Origin: DATDOY01 sp035293045
Lineage (GTDB): Bacteria; Actinomycetota; Acidimicrobiia; IMCC26256; JACPCJ01
Direction: 5' to 3'
DNA length: 64,000 bases
Assembly: GCA_035293045.1 (NCBI GenBank)
Contig: DATDOY010000034.1
Coordinates: 13,215 to 77,214, forward strand
The notes beneath the pieces are model-generated. The model saw nothing but the letters and a program-made list of their open reading frames with translations, was not told the origin of the DNA and searched no databases. This document shows, one piece after another, positions 1-12,864 of this stretch; the stretch's first letter is position 1; each line of letters starts with the position of its first letter. The translations under genes were made by a program, and so were the position numbers.

Positions 1-377
1 ACGCGGAACGACGGCGGGAGCGTCTCGGGATCGACCGCCTCGATGAGATCGGGCTCGTCCTTGAAGTACTCCCGGAACAAGTCGTAGGCCTTCTGCTTCG
101 AGATGAAGCGGTAGCTCTTCACGCTGGGCGCGTCGTCGAGCTCGGCCTGGATGTCCTGCACCTGCTTTTGGGTCGGGTCGGTCACGAAGAAGATCTCGAG
201 CTCGACCCCTTCCTTCCACCGCGCCGTGCCGTGGTCGACCATGCGCGACAGCAGCAGCACGCCGCCGAACAAGAACAGCGAGACCGCGACGGTGAGGATG
301 CCTGCAAGCGTCATCATGATGTTGCGGCGCAACGAGACGAAGGTCTCGCGGGCGAAGTAGTCGAGCTTGAAGGCCAT
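1..377 (-). CDS. ftsX: Cell division protein FtsX, N-terminal part (runs off the window)
   Basis: The minus strand encodes 125 residues from an ATG at 375-377 before the window ends. The product begins MAFKLDYFARETF, then a basic stretch (SLRRNIM) and one hydrophobic helix at about residues 21-43, followed by the start of an extracellular domain. This is the usual FtsX layout: a cytoplasmic N-terminus, TM1, and a large extracytoplasmic loop. FtsX partners with the ATPase FtsE and passes ATP-driven changes to peptidoglycan hydrolases at the septum. The start codon lies 2 nt after the ftsE stop, so the two are one transcript. The remaining helices are outside the window. Confidence 0.88.
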   Translation of the reverse strand, partial: MAFKLDYFARETFVSLRRNIMMTLAGILTVAVSLFLFGGVLLLSRMVDHGTARWKEGVELEIFFVTDPTQKQVQDIQAELDDAPSVKSYRFISKQKAYDLFREYFKDEPDLIEAVDPETLPPSFR

Positions 378-379
378 GC

Positions 380-1066
380 CTACGCCGGCAGGCCGTAGAC
401 GCCGCGGGCCTGGTCTCGCACGATCATTCCCCGGTCGAGCTCGATCACCCGCCGGCGCATCGTGTTGACGATGCCCTCGTCGTGCGTGGCCATGACGACC
501 GTCGTGCCGGTCCGGTTGATGCGATCGAGAAGACGCATGATGCCTTCGGCGGTCGCCGGGTCGAGGTTTCCGGTGGGCTCGTCGGCCAGCAGGATGAGCG
601 GGCGGTTGACGAACGCCCGGGCGATCGACACACGCTGTTGTTCGCCGCCCGACAGCTCGTACTCGAAGCGCTCGCCCTTCTCGGCGAGCCCCACAAGCTC
701 GAGAATCTGGGGCACCTGGGATTCGATGACGTGACGGGGGCGCCCGATCACCTCGAGGGCGAAGGCAACGTTCTCGTAGACCGTCTTGCCGGCGAGGAGT
801 TTGAAGTCCTGGAAGATGGTGCCGATGTTGCGCCGAAGGTAGGGGACCTTCCACGACGACATGCGGGCGACGTCACGGCCGGCCACGAGAATGCGCCCCG
901 TGTCCGGGAGTTCCTCGCGAAGCAACAGGCGCAGGAAGGTCGACTTCCCCGAGCCCGACGGCCCGACCAGGAAGACGAATTCGCCCTTTTTCATCTCGAC
1001 GCTCACGTCGCGCAGAGCGACGACATCGCCCTTGTAGGACTTGGTGACGTGTTCGAGCGTGATCAT
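380..1066 (-). CDS. ftsE: Cell division ATP-binding protein FtsE
   Basis: A 228-residue ABC ATPase of normal FtsE length. Walker A is GPSGSGKS at residues 35-42, the signature is LSGGEQQR, and Walker B runs into [10 protein letters not shown]. The wording around Walker A and the DEPTGNLD motif are typical of FtsE rather than of a generic transporter ATPase. It should sit on the inner face of the membrane with FtsX and couple ATP hydrolysis to control of cell-wall hydrolases during division. It is followed by ftsX after 2 nt. The order secA, prfB, ftsE, ftsX is common in actinobacteria. A 217-bp gap separates it from prfB upstream, so it may have its own promoter. Confidence 0.95.
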   Translation of the reverse strand: MITLEHVTKSYKGDVVALRDVSVEMKKGEFVFLVGPSGSGKSTFLRLLLREELPDTGRILVAGRDVARMSSWKVPYLRRNIGTIFQDFKLLAGKTVYENVAFALEVIGRPRHVIESQVPQILELVGLAEKGERFEYELSGGEQQRVSIARAFVNRPLILLADEPTGNLDPATAEGIMRLLDRINRTGTTVVMATHDEGIVNTMRRRVIELDRGMIVRDQARGVYGLPA

Positions 1067-1185
1067 CGGTTGGGCAGCATGGGTTCCTGGACGCGGTTCA
1101 CCCTCAGAGATGGTGCGGAGCGGTCAGGGTACCAAGCGTGACCCCTGAATCGGGGGACGGGACCGCCGCTCCCGAAGTCGGGACG

Positions 1186-1227
1186 GCTCCCCGCAGCATG
1201 ACGAGGAGCCGCGACCCCGCGGGGAGC
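1186..1227. terminator. Possible hairpin between prfB and ftsE
   Basis: GCTCCCCGC at 1186-1194 and GCGGGGAGC at 1219-1227 form a perfect 9-bp inverted repeat with a 24-nt loop. A second, mutually exclusive 7-bp pairing (CGGCTCC at 1184-1190 with GGAGCCG at 1205-1211) overlaps it. No T-tract follows on either strand, so intrinsic termination is uncertain. It lies 57 nt after the prfB stop. The rest of the 1067-1283 gap holds nothing I recognise. Confidence 0.3.
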
Positions 1228-1283
1228 GGCGAGCGAGCGCGAGGAGAGCCGGCCCGGCGTAGGGAGAGCGCCACAGCCGCGGG

Positions 1284-2390
1284 TTACGAGGTCGCTCGGC
1301 GCCACTGAAGGTAGGCCTCGATGAAGCCGTCGATGTCGCCTTCGAGGACGGCGTCGACGTTGCCGGTCTCGTGGTCCGTCCGCAGGTCCTTCACCAGCCG
1401 ATAGGGGGCGAGCACATACGAACGGATCTGGCTCCCCCACTCCACGCTCTGCTTGTCGCCCGAGATCTCGGCGAGGTTCTTGGCCCGCTCCTCACGCTGG
1501 CGGTCGGCGAGGCGAGCGGCGAGGATCCGCATGGCCCGGTCACGATTTTGGTGCTGCGAACGTTCGGCCTGGCAGGCCACCACGATCCCCGTCGGCAGGT
1601 GCGTGATGCGCACGGCGGAGTCGGTCACGTTGACGTGCTGGCCCCCGGCGCCCGACGAGCGATACGTGTCGATGCGCAGATCCCCCACGTCGATCTCGAC
1701 GGTGTCGTCGTCGTCCTCCTCGATGGCGGGAATCACGTCGAACGCCGAGAAGGCCGTGTGTCGGCGCGACTGCGAGTCGAACGGCGAGATCCGCACGAGC
1801 CGGTGCACGCCCCGCTCGGCTTGCAACATGCCGTACGCGTGCCGTCCCTTCACCGTGAACGTGGCCGAGGAGATCCCGGCTTCGTCACCCTCGGTCACGT
1901 CATCGACCTCGACCCCGAAGCCCCGGCGCTCCGCCCACCGTAGGTACATGCGCAGGAGCATGTCGGTCCAGTCCTGCGCGTCCGTACCCCCAGCGCCAGA
2001 GTTGACCGAGCAGATGGCGTCGCGCTCGTCATATTCGCCAGTGAACAGCGCCCGGAGCTCGAGGTCGGCGAGCTCGCGCTGGAGGCCGGCGATGGCCTGG
2101 GCCACTTCCCCTTCCACCGAGTCGTCGGACTCCTCGCGCCCGAGTTGAAACAGCGTCTCGGCGTCGGAGAGGCGGCCGCTCAGGCGGTCGAACAGGTCGA
2201 CGTCGTCGCGCACCCGCGCCAACTCGGTCGTCACCTTGCGGGCTTCGTCGGGATGGTCCCACAGGTCGGCCCGGCTGGCCTCCTGCTCGAGCTCGACGAA
2301 ACGAGCGCGCGCGTCGGCGATGCGTAGGTAGGTCTCGGCGTCGGAGACGCGCTTCGCGAGATCGGCGAGTTCGCCGGAGAAATCCTTCAC
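1284..2390 (-). CDS. prfB: Peptide chain release factor 2
   Basis: A 368-residue class I release factor. The peptidyl-hydrolysis motif GGQ lies in SSGAGGQHVN, and the stop-codon recognition tripeptide SPF (RISPFDSQ) assigns it to RF2, which reads UGA and UAA. The start is taken as GTG 2388-2390, 5 nt after the secA stop; the product then begins VKDFSGELADLAKRV, which matches the family's N-terminal helix. The frame is open throughout, so the autoregulatory in-frame UGA and +1 frameshift seen in many bacterial prfB genes is absent, as is usual in actinobacteria. The gene itself ends with TAA. Confidence 0.95.
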   Translation of the reverse strand: MKDFSGELADLAKRVSDAETYLRIADARARFVELEQEASRADLWDHPDEARKVTTELARVRDDVDLFDRLSGRLSDAETLFQLGREESDDSVEGEVAQAIAGLQRELADLELRALFTGEYDERDAICSVNSGAGGTDAQDWTDMLLRMYLRWAERRGFGVEVDDVTEGDEAGISSATFTVKGRHAYGMLQAERGVHRLVRISPFDSQSRRHTAFSAFDVIPAIEEDDDDTVEIDVGDLRIDTYRSSGAGGQHVNVTDSAVRITHLPTGIVVACQAERSQHQNRDRAMRILAARLADRQREERAKNLAEISGDKQSVEWGSQIRSYVLAPYRLVKDLRTDHETGNVDAVLEGDIDGFIEAYLQWRRATS

Positions 2391-2395
2391 GCGCG

Positions 2396-5134
<2,739 letters not shown>

Positions 5135-5143
5135 GAGCGGCTC

Positions 5144-5149
5144 AGTGTA
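5144..5149 (-). promoter_or_regulatory. Predicted -10 box for secA (TACACT)
   Basis: TACACT on the minus strand, 9 nt before the secA ATG, gives a leader of only about 2-3 nt. secA and the divergent DUF2079 gene are separated by just 30 bp, so the promoter has to lie here or inside the neighbour. Assigned by the TAnnnT spacing pattern seen across the window. Confidence 0.45.
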
Positions 5150-5164
5150 CGAGACTCCCGCACC

Positions 5165-6637
5165 GTGACCGCCTTCAGCACGGCTCGCGTCGCCCGCCGG
5201 GTTCGAGCCGCCCACCCCTCCTGGTTCGTCCTCGTGGCGATGGCGGTGTTCTGGGCGGTCCTCTTCGGGGTTCTCGTCTGGCGGCGCCACGATCGCTTCG
5301 GCTCGTTCGGCTTCGACATGGGCATCTTCGACCAGGCCGTGTGGCTGGCCGCGCGGGGAAAGTCGTTCATCACCGTGCGGGGCCTCGACCTCTTCGGCCA
5401 CCACGCGAACGTGGCCTTCTACTTCCTGGCGCCGTTCTCGTGGATGGGAGCCGGCCCGCACTTCCTCAACCTCCTGCAGGTGGCCGGGCTCGCGGCGTGC
5501 GCTCTGCCCCTCTACCTCCTCGGCCGCCACCGGAACCTCTCGCCCTGGGTCGCCCTCGTTCCCGCGGCGGCGTTCCTCGCTCACCCCTCGACGGGGTTCC
5601 TCGCGTGGGAGTTGTTCCACCCCGAGACGGTCGCCGTCCCGTTCCTGCTCGGTGCCTACCTGGCCGCCGCAAAGCAGGAGTGGCGCTGGTTCGCGGTGTT
5701 GCTCGTCGTCGCCGTGATGTGGAAAGAGGACGTCGCCCTCGCCGCCTTCTTCCTCGGGCTCCTGCTCCTCGCCCGCGGCGAGCGCAAGGTCGCCCTCTGG
5801 ACGATGGTGCTGTCCCTGGCCTGGTTCCTCTTCGTCAACCGGTTTCTGCTCGGCGCGGTCAACGGAGCCGGCGCGTTCTACGACGAGTTCTTCGGTGACC
5901 TCGGCGGGTCGCCGTTTGACATCGCCCACACCGCCGCGTCCGACCCGACGCGGATCGTCCGCAAGTTCGGCACCGATGACGCGCGCGGTTACCTCTGGCA
6001 GATGGTGAGTCCCTTCGGCATGCTCCCGCTGCTCTCGCCGCTCGTGGTGTTGATCGGTTTCCCCACGGCGCTCGGCAACATCCTCTCGGTGAACTCGTTC
6101 ACCCGCGACATCACCTTCCATTACTCCGCGCTGCCCCTCGCCGCCCTCGCGCTCGGCGCGGTCGAGACGCTCGCGTGGTTCCGGAACCGCCTCGCACGCC
6201 CCTGGGTCACGTCGACGCTCGCGGGCGTGATGCTCGTCACCGCCCTGATGGGCGCCAAGGATTGGGGCGTCTCGCCCTGGGGAGACGAGTACCGCCTCCG
6301 CGGCTGGTGGCCCGGGACCGGCGACCCCGCCATCGACACCAAGCGCTTCGCGGTGACGCTGATCCCCGATGGCGACGCCGTGAGCGCCACGTACTCGTTT
6401 GTCCCCCACCTCTCCCACCGCGACCTCATCTACGAGTTCCCCAACCCGTACGGAGAGCGGAACTGGGGGATCCGCGGCGAAAAGCGCCACGATCCGTCGA
6501 AGGTGCGATGGCTCATCGCCGACTACAGGATCATGGGCGCCGAGGACCGGGCGGTCTTCGACTCGGCGATCGACGACTACGAATTCGAGATCGTCCTCGA
6601 GCGCGACGGGATCGTCGTCGCACGTCGCACCGGCTGA
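5165..6637 (+). CDS. DUF2079 multi-pass membrane protein
   Basis: A 490-residue integral membrane protein. A basic N-terminus is followed by many hydrophobic helices to about residue 370, and then a soluble C-terminal part of about 120 residues. The segment [12 protein letters not shown] near residue 45 is the hallmark of DUF2079, a family that resembles GT-C type membrane glycosyltransferases. The enzymatic role is not established. The start is taken as GTG 5165-5167; the only in-frame alternative nearby (ATG inside the first helix) would remove the cytoplasmic tail. It starts 30 bp from the divergent secA start and ends 3 bp from the convergent response-regulator stop. Confidence 0.75.
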   Translation: MTAFSTARVARRVRAAHPSWFVLVAMAVFWAVLFGVLVWRRHDRFGSFGFDMGIFDQAVWLAARGKSFITVRGLDLFGHHANVAFYFLAPFSWMGAGPHFLNLLQVAGLAACALPLYLLGRHRNLSPWVALVPAAAFLAHPSTGFLAWELFHPETVAVPFLLGAYLAAAKQEWRWFAVLLVVAVMWKEDVALAAFFLGLLLLARGERKVALWTMVLSLAWFLFVNRFLLGAVNGAGAFYDEFFGDLGGSPFDIAHTAASDPTRIVRKFGTDDARGYLWQMVSPFGMLPLLSPLVVLIGFPTALGNILSVNSFTRDITFHYSALPLAALALGAVETLAWFRNRLARPWVTSTLAGVMLVTALMGAKDWGVSPWGDEYRLRGWWPGTGDPAIDTKRFAVTLIPDGDAVSATYSFVPHLSHRDLIYEFPNPYGERNWGIRGEKRHDPSKVRWLIADYRIMGAEDRAVFDSAIDDYEFEIVLERDGIVVARRTG

Positions 6638-6640
6638 GGC

Positions 6641-7342
6641 TTACTGGTCCTTGGCCGGGTCGTCGATGAGGTTCTCGCGCATCGCGTAGAGCACGGCCTC
6701 CATACGCGAGTGCACGTGCAGCTTCTCGAGCATGTTGCGCACGTGGTTTTTCACCGTGTTCTCGGAGATGTAGAGCTTGTCGGCGATCTTGCGGTTGGAG
6801 AGTCCCTGCGCGACGAGCTGGAGGACCTCGAGTTCGCGCTCGGTCAACTTCGGCGCGTGGGGACTCGAGCGGTCGTCGGCCTGCTTCGAGAGCACGTTGA
6901 ACTCCTGCAGCAGCTTTGACGCCATCGACGGGGAGATGAGGCTCTGGCCCTGGGTGACGGCCCGGATGGCGTCCGCCACCTCTTCGATGGAGATCTCCTT
7001 GAGGAGGTACCCGTTGGCCCCCGCCTTGACCGCCTCGTAGAGGTCCTCCTCCTCGTCGGAGACCGTGAGCATGAGGATCTTCGCCGATGGGACGGACTCA
7101 CGAACGCGGGCTGCCGCCTCGATGCCGGAGAGGCGCGGCATCCGGACGTCCATCAGGACGACGTCGGGCGTGAGCTGCATGGCTTTTTCGACCGCCTCGA
7201 CGCCGTCTTCGGCTTCGGCCACCACCTCGATTCCCGATTCGGTGTCGAGGATCATGTTGAGGCCGCGCCGGAACAGCGCGTGGTCGTCGCACACCAACAC
7301 CCGAATGGTGTCGCCGATGGGTCCGTGCTCGTGATCGCTCAC
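6641..7342 (-). CDS. LuxR/NarL-family two-component response regulator
   Basis: A 233-residue protein with an N-terminal receiver domain (about residues 13-130) and a C-terminal LuxR-type helix-turn-helix (about 165-225, TERELEVLQLVAQGLSNRKIA). The acidic pocket is D19-D20, the phospho-acceptor is D65 in VLMDVRMP, and the switch residues T93 and K115 are present, so phosphorylation should work. No histidine kinase is visible in the window, and its targets are unknown. GTG is the start, with GGGAG a few nt upstream. It lies 21 nt downstream of hpf on the same strand, so it is probably cotranscribed with the stationary-phase factor hpf. The stop is 3 bp from the convergent DUF2079 stop. Confidence 0.9.
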   Translation of the reverse strand: MSDHEHGPIGDTIRVLVCDDHALFRRGLNMILDTESGIEVVAEAEDGVEAVEKAMQLTPDVVLMDVRMPRLSGIEAAARVRESVPSAKILMLTVSDEEEDLYEAVKAGANGYLLKEISIEEVADAIRAVTQGQSLISPSMASKLLQEFNVLSKQADDRSSPHAPKLTERELEVLQLVAQGLSNRKIADKLYISENTVKNHVRNMLEKLHVHSRMEAVLYAMRENLIDDPAKDQ

Positions 7343-7363
7343 CGTGCTCCCGCATCCTCCCGG

Positions 7364-7951
7364 TCAACCGGGCATTTCCACCAGACCGTAGTCGGCTCCG
7401 CGGTGTCGGTAGACGACCGCCGCTCGACCACTCTCGGCATTGTGGAACAGGAGGAACGGAGTCCCGAGCAATTCGAGCTGCATCGCCGCCTCGACGGGCG
7501 TCATCGGTTTGGCGTCGACCTCGGTCCGATCGACGATGGACGGGAGACGCTCTCGCACGCCGGAGGAGACGACAGGAGCGCCGCCATTGGCCGAAGCGCC
7601 GTTGGCGCCGGCCTCGGACAGCCCGCCGCTTCGGCGGCCCAGGCGTCGCTTGACGCGCTTGTCCTTGAGCCGCACGACCTGACGTTCGACCTTGTCGGCG
7701 GCCCGGTCGATCGCTCCGAGCGGGTCGGCGGCCGATCCCTCGACCTTCAGGCGATGGCCCTTCAGGTGGGCGACGATCTCGCAGTGGTACTTGTCGGCGA
7801 TCCGAGGGTTCTTCTCCTCGACGAACCCGATCTCGATCCAACCAGACTCGTCAAGGAAGGCGTCGAGCTTCGCAAGCTTGCGCTCGGCCGCCTCGAGAAG
7901 ATCGGCCGACAGCTCCATGTTCTTGCGATGGACCCGGATGTCCAGGACACT
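7364..7951 (-). CDS. hpf: Long-form ribosome hibernation promoting factor
   Basis: A 195-residue protein. The N-terminal S30AE/RaiA fold (about residues 1-100, LDIRVHRKNMELS...) binds the decoding region of the 30S subunit. A variable Ala/Gly-rich linker leads to the C-terminal dimerisation domain (about 140-195, MTPVEAAMQLELLGTPFLLFHN), which allows 100S formation in the long form. The start is taken as GTG 7949-7951 with GGGAG just upstream; no better start fits the domain. A strong TATACT box lies about 46 nt upstream. The order comF, hpf, secA is conserved in actinobacteria. Confidence 0.9.
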   Translation of the reverse strand, partial: SVLDIRVHRKNMELSADLLEAAERKLAKLDAFLDESGWIEIGFVEEKNPRIADKYHCEIVAHLKGHRLKVEGSAADPLGAIDRAADKVERQVVRLKDKRVKRRLGRRSGGLSEAGANGASANGGAPVVSSGVRERLPSIVDRTEVDAKPMTPVEAAMQLELLGTPFLLFHNAESGRAAVVYRHRGADYGLVEMPG

Positions 7952-7996
7952 CTCCCGTCGGTGAATCGGGTGTCTCGCGACTGGGTGTCGAACCCG

Positions 7997-8002
7997 AGTA
8001 TA
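7997..8002 (-). promoter_or_regulatory. Predicted -10 box upstream of hpf (TATACT)
   Basis: TATACT on the minus strand is close to the sigma-70 consensus and sits in the 92-bp gap between the FlgM-like gene and hpf. Transcription would start near 7990 and give a leader of about 40 nt that contains the GGGAG ribosome site. I did not find a convincing -35 element. It would let hpf and the response regulator be expressed apart from comF. Confidence 0.45.
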
Positions 8003-8043
8003 TGGCGGCATCGCGAGGCCGCCACCAGGTCGTGCGACCCGCG

Positions 8044-8238
8044 CTAGCGGCGGAAGCCGAAGTGCGGAAGAAGGGCCACGACGAGGCTCTCGACGACGCC
8101 CTCGATCGGGGGGCGATACGTGCCGTTGCGGACCTCGGCGCCGATCTGGCGGATGCGCGCCTGGCGATCGGACAAGTCGGGCGGGGATGTCACGGCGGGT
8201 CCTCCGGGTGCGGGTGCGTTGGTGGGCATGTGGTTCAT
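8044..8238 (-). CDS. Small FlgM-like (anti-sigma-28-like) protein
   Basis: A 64-residue protein beginning at ATG 8236-8238 with GGGAG 7 nt upstream. After a disordered Pro/Ala-rich N-terminus, residues 21-55 (DLSDRQARIRQIGAEVRNGTYRP...) match the shape of the C-terminal FlgM domain: a charged helix, an Ile-rich helix, then GTYR and a second helix ending in a hydrophobic pair. FlgM binds and inhibits the flagellar sigma factor. The ATGA overlap with the comF stop means translational coupling to comF. No flagellar gene is visible in the window, so the link to motility is inference; it may be a repurposed sigma-binding or unrelated peptide. Confidence 0.55.
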   Translation of the reverse strand: MNHMPTNAPAPGGPAVTSPPDLSDRQARIRQIGAEVRNGTYRPPIEGVVESLVVALLPHFGFRR

Positions 8239-8882
8239 GGTGGCGTCTCCCGTAGAGGACTCTCGGAGCCGACCGCAGGGCCCTTGAGCAAGGTGCGGGC
8301 CACGACGACACCGATGACCCTTTCGCACCCTTGCAGCCTGAGTGCTCCGGCAGCGTTGCGCAGAGTGGCGCCGGTCGTGGCTACGTCGTCCACAATGATC
8401 ACGCACCGTGGGACCACGCCTCCCGCAACCAGCGCGGGGCCGCGGAGCCGGTCAGCGCGGGCCCGGCGCGTCTGGGCCCCGTTGTCGACCCGCCGCAGGA
8501 GGCGGCGGGCGGCGACGCCCCGGCGCCGCGCCAGCCCTCGGGCGAGGAGCTCGGCGTGTTCGAAGCCGAAGCCCCGGTGCCGCTCCCGTGACGCCGGCAC
8601 CCAGGTCACCGCGCCGGCGTCGACCTCGGGAGGCAGGACCCCATCGACGAGGTCGACGAGAAGGCCAGCGGCCGTCCGGGCGTTGCGGTACTTGAGGCGG
8701 GCGACGAGCTCGCGGGCCGCGCCGTCGTAGACGACCGCTGCGTGCACGGCGTCGAGGCCAGGCGGGGGCGGCATGGGCGGAGCAACGCGAAGCCCGAGCC
8801 GGCACCCGGCGCAGAGGCCCCCTTCCGTGCCCGCTCCGCACGCGACGCACCGACCCGGAAACAACCACTCAGCCACACCCAT
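8235..8882 (-). CDS. comF: ComF family phosphoribosyltransferase-like protein
   Basis: A 215-residue protein. Four N-terminal cysteines (C12, C15, C24, C27) form the zinc site typical of ComF/GntX, and the C-terminal half is a type I phosphoribosyltransferase fold with the PRPP-binding motif IIVDDVATTGATL. ComF proteins are needed for DNA uptake in some bacteria; in actinobacteria the role is untested. It overlaps the following small FlgM-like gene by 4 nt (ATGA) and precedes hpf and secA, a conserved order. The gap to ahcY is 47 bp on the same strand. Confidence 0.9.
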   Translation of the reverse strand: MGVAEWLFPGRCVACGAGTEGGLCAGCRLGLRVAPPMPPPPGLDAVHAAVVYDGAARELVARLKYRNARTAAGLLVDLVDGVLPPEVDAGAVTWVPASRERHRGFGFEHAELLARGLARRRGVAARRLLRRVDNGAQTRRARADRLRGPALVAGGVVPRCVIIVDDVATTGATLRNAAGALRLQGCERVIGVVVARTLLKGPAVGSESPLRETPP

Positions 8883-8929
8883 GCCGCGAGCATGACGCCC
8901 GCGTGTGACATTTCCTTGCCCCTGGGGAG

Positions 8930-11260
<2,331 letters not shown>

Positions 11261-11264
<4 letters not shown>

Positions 11265-11503
11265 GCGGCAGGATCGAACGTGGGGCTGATGCCCTCCGAC
11301 GCCGCGCGGGCGACGACCCCGGCCGCCGCCGCCTCGTCGAGCGTCTCCGCTTCGTCGATCAGCATGACGGGGATGTCGTCGCGCACCTCATAGCGCCGCC
11401 GACACTCGGGGCAGAACAAAAAGCCGTCCGCTTCGAAGTAGAACAGCGGCCCCTTGTCGTCCGGGCAGGCGAGGATCTCCAGCAGTTTCGGGTCGAGTGC
11501 CAT
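11261..11503 (-). CDS. Trm112-like zinc-ribbon protein
   Basis: An 80-residue Trm112/UPF0434 family protein. LLEILACPDDKGPL and FLFCPECRRRYEVRDDIPVML give one cysteine in the first half and a CxxC in the second, then the typical IPVMLIDEAE end. Eukaryotic Trm112 activates methyltransferases; the bacterial role is poorly known, though it is often found beside methyl-cycle or cell-wall genes. It sits 4 nt after the mutase gene and overlaps the isomerase start by 4 nt, so it is clearly within the operon. The first cysteine pair is reduced to a single Cys (ACPDD), so zinc binding may be incomplete. Confidence 0.85.
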
Positions 11504-11507
11504 GCCC

Positions 11508-12860
11508 TCAGCCTCGCACGATCTCGAGCACTTCCGCCGTTCGCGCCTCGCATGCCGCCGGGTCGGGCGCCTCGAGGTTCAGCCGCAGGAGCGGCTCCGT
11601 GTTGCTCGGCCGCAGGTTGAACCACCACTCCCCGAGGTCGACCGTGAGCCCGTCGAGACGGTCAGACTCGGCGGCGGCGACGGCGGCGAAATGCTCGGCG
11701 ACCCGCTCGATCACGGCGAGTGGGCTCGCCACCTCGGTGTTGATCTCGCCCGACTGCGCGTAGCGCTCGAACGAGCGCCGGGCCTCGGCCAATGGGAGCC
11801 CGCTGACGCTGAGCTGCTCGAGCATGAGCACGGCCGCGATCAACCCGGAGTCGGCGCGCCAGTTGTCGCGGAAGTAGTAGTGGGCCGAATGCTCGCCGCC
11901 GAAGACCGCGTCGGTCTCGGCCATCACCTGCTTGATGAACGAGTGCCCGACCCGGCTCCGGATGGGCTCGCCGCCGTGTTCCCGGATCACTTCAGGGACG
12001 GCCTTCGAACAGATCAGGTTGTGGACGACGCCGGCCCGGCCGTCGGCCGGCTGTTTGTCGAGAATCCCCGCTGCGAGCATCGCCGTCGTCGTCGACCCCG
12101 ATACCGGCTCGGCCTGGTCGTCCACGAGGAAGACGCGGTCGGCGTCGCCATCGAATGCGAGCCCAACGTCGGCGCCGGCGTCCCGAACCGCGGCCTGGAG
12201 GTCCTTGAGGTTGTCGAGGTTGAGCGGGTCGGCGGGATGGTTCGGGAACGTCCCGTCGAGTTCTGGGTACAACACGGTCAGGTTGACCGCGAGACCGGCG
12301 AAGACTTCCGGCACGACGAGGCCGCCCATTCCGTTGGCGGTATCGGCGATGACCGTGAGCGGCGACAGCGCGTCGACGTCGATGAACGAACGCACATGCT
12401 CGGCGAACTCCGCGAGCGCCGGGCGCTCCTCGAGCCTTCCCCGCTCGGCGGACTTCTCGTAGACGCCCGATTCGACGCGCGCTCGAATCTCGGCGAGGCC
12501 GGTCTCCTCGCCAACCGGAGCGGCGCCGGCACGACAGAACTTCATGCCGTTGTACTGCGCAGGGTTGTGGCTCGCTGTGAACATGACCCCGGGGAGATCA
12601 TGGCGGCCCGACGCGAAATACAGCATGTCCGTCGACGCCAGACCGATGTCGACGATGCCGCACCCGGCGTCGTTGGCGCCTTCGACGAAAGCGGCGGCGA
12701 GCGGCTCTGACGACGGACGCATGTCGCGTCCGAGCACGATCGCTCGGGCGCCGGTGAACGCGGCGAAGGCGTTCCCGACGAGGCGGGCCAGCTCCTCGTC
12801 GAGTTGGTCGGGGTAGATCCCGCGCACGTCGTACGCCTTGAACACCGCTTCGAGGTTCAC
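11508..12860 (-). CDS. manB: Phosphomannomutase / phosphoglucomutase
   Basis: A 450-residue alpha-D-phosphohexomutase with all four family loops: the phosphoserine loop TASHNPAQYNGMK, the metal loop DGDADR, the sugar-binding loop GGEHSAHYYF, and a phosphate-binding RPSNTEPLLRL near the C-terminus. It interconverts hexose-6- and hexose-1-phosphates and thus supplies mannose-1-phosphate to a GDP-mannose-forming enzyme such as the ManC-like protein at 29.1-30.2 kb. The start is GTG 12858-12860 (VNLEAVFKAYDVRG), 4 nt after the membrane-protein stop; earlier in-frame codons encode sequence unlike the family. Whether mannose or glucose phosphate is preferred cannot be read from sequence. Confidence 0.9.
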   Translation of the reverse strand: MNLEAVFKAYDVRGIYPDQLDEELARLVGNAFAAFTGARAIVLGRDMRPSSEPLAAAFVEGANDAGCGIVDIGLASTDMLYFASGRHDLPGVMFTASHNPAQYNGMKFCRAGAAPVGEETGLAEIRARVESGVYEKSAERGRLEERPALAEFAEHVRSFIDVDALSPLTVIADTANGMGGLVVPEVFAGLAVNLTVLYPELDGTFPNHPADPLNLDNLKDLQAAVRDAGADVGLAFDGDADRVFLVDDQAEPVSGSTTTAMLAAGILDKQPADGRAGVVHNLICSKAVPEVIREHGGEPIRSRVGHSFIKQVMAETDAVFGGEHSAHYYFRDNWRADSGLIAAVLMLEQLSVSGLPLAEARRSFERYAQSGEINTEVASPLAVIERVAEHFAAVAAAESDRLDGLTVDLGEWWFNLRPSNTEPLLRLNLEAPDPAACEARTAEVLEIVRG

Positions 12861-12864
12861 GACC

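Noticed and set aside
1186..1227. Confident intrinsic terminator after prfB
   Set aside because: The hairpin is good but no T-tract follows on either strand; reported at low confidence only.
1284..2390. Programmed +1 frameshift in prfB
   Set aside because: The frame is open from the start codon to TAA with no internal UGA in the early part.
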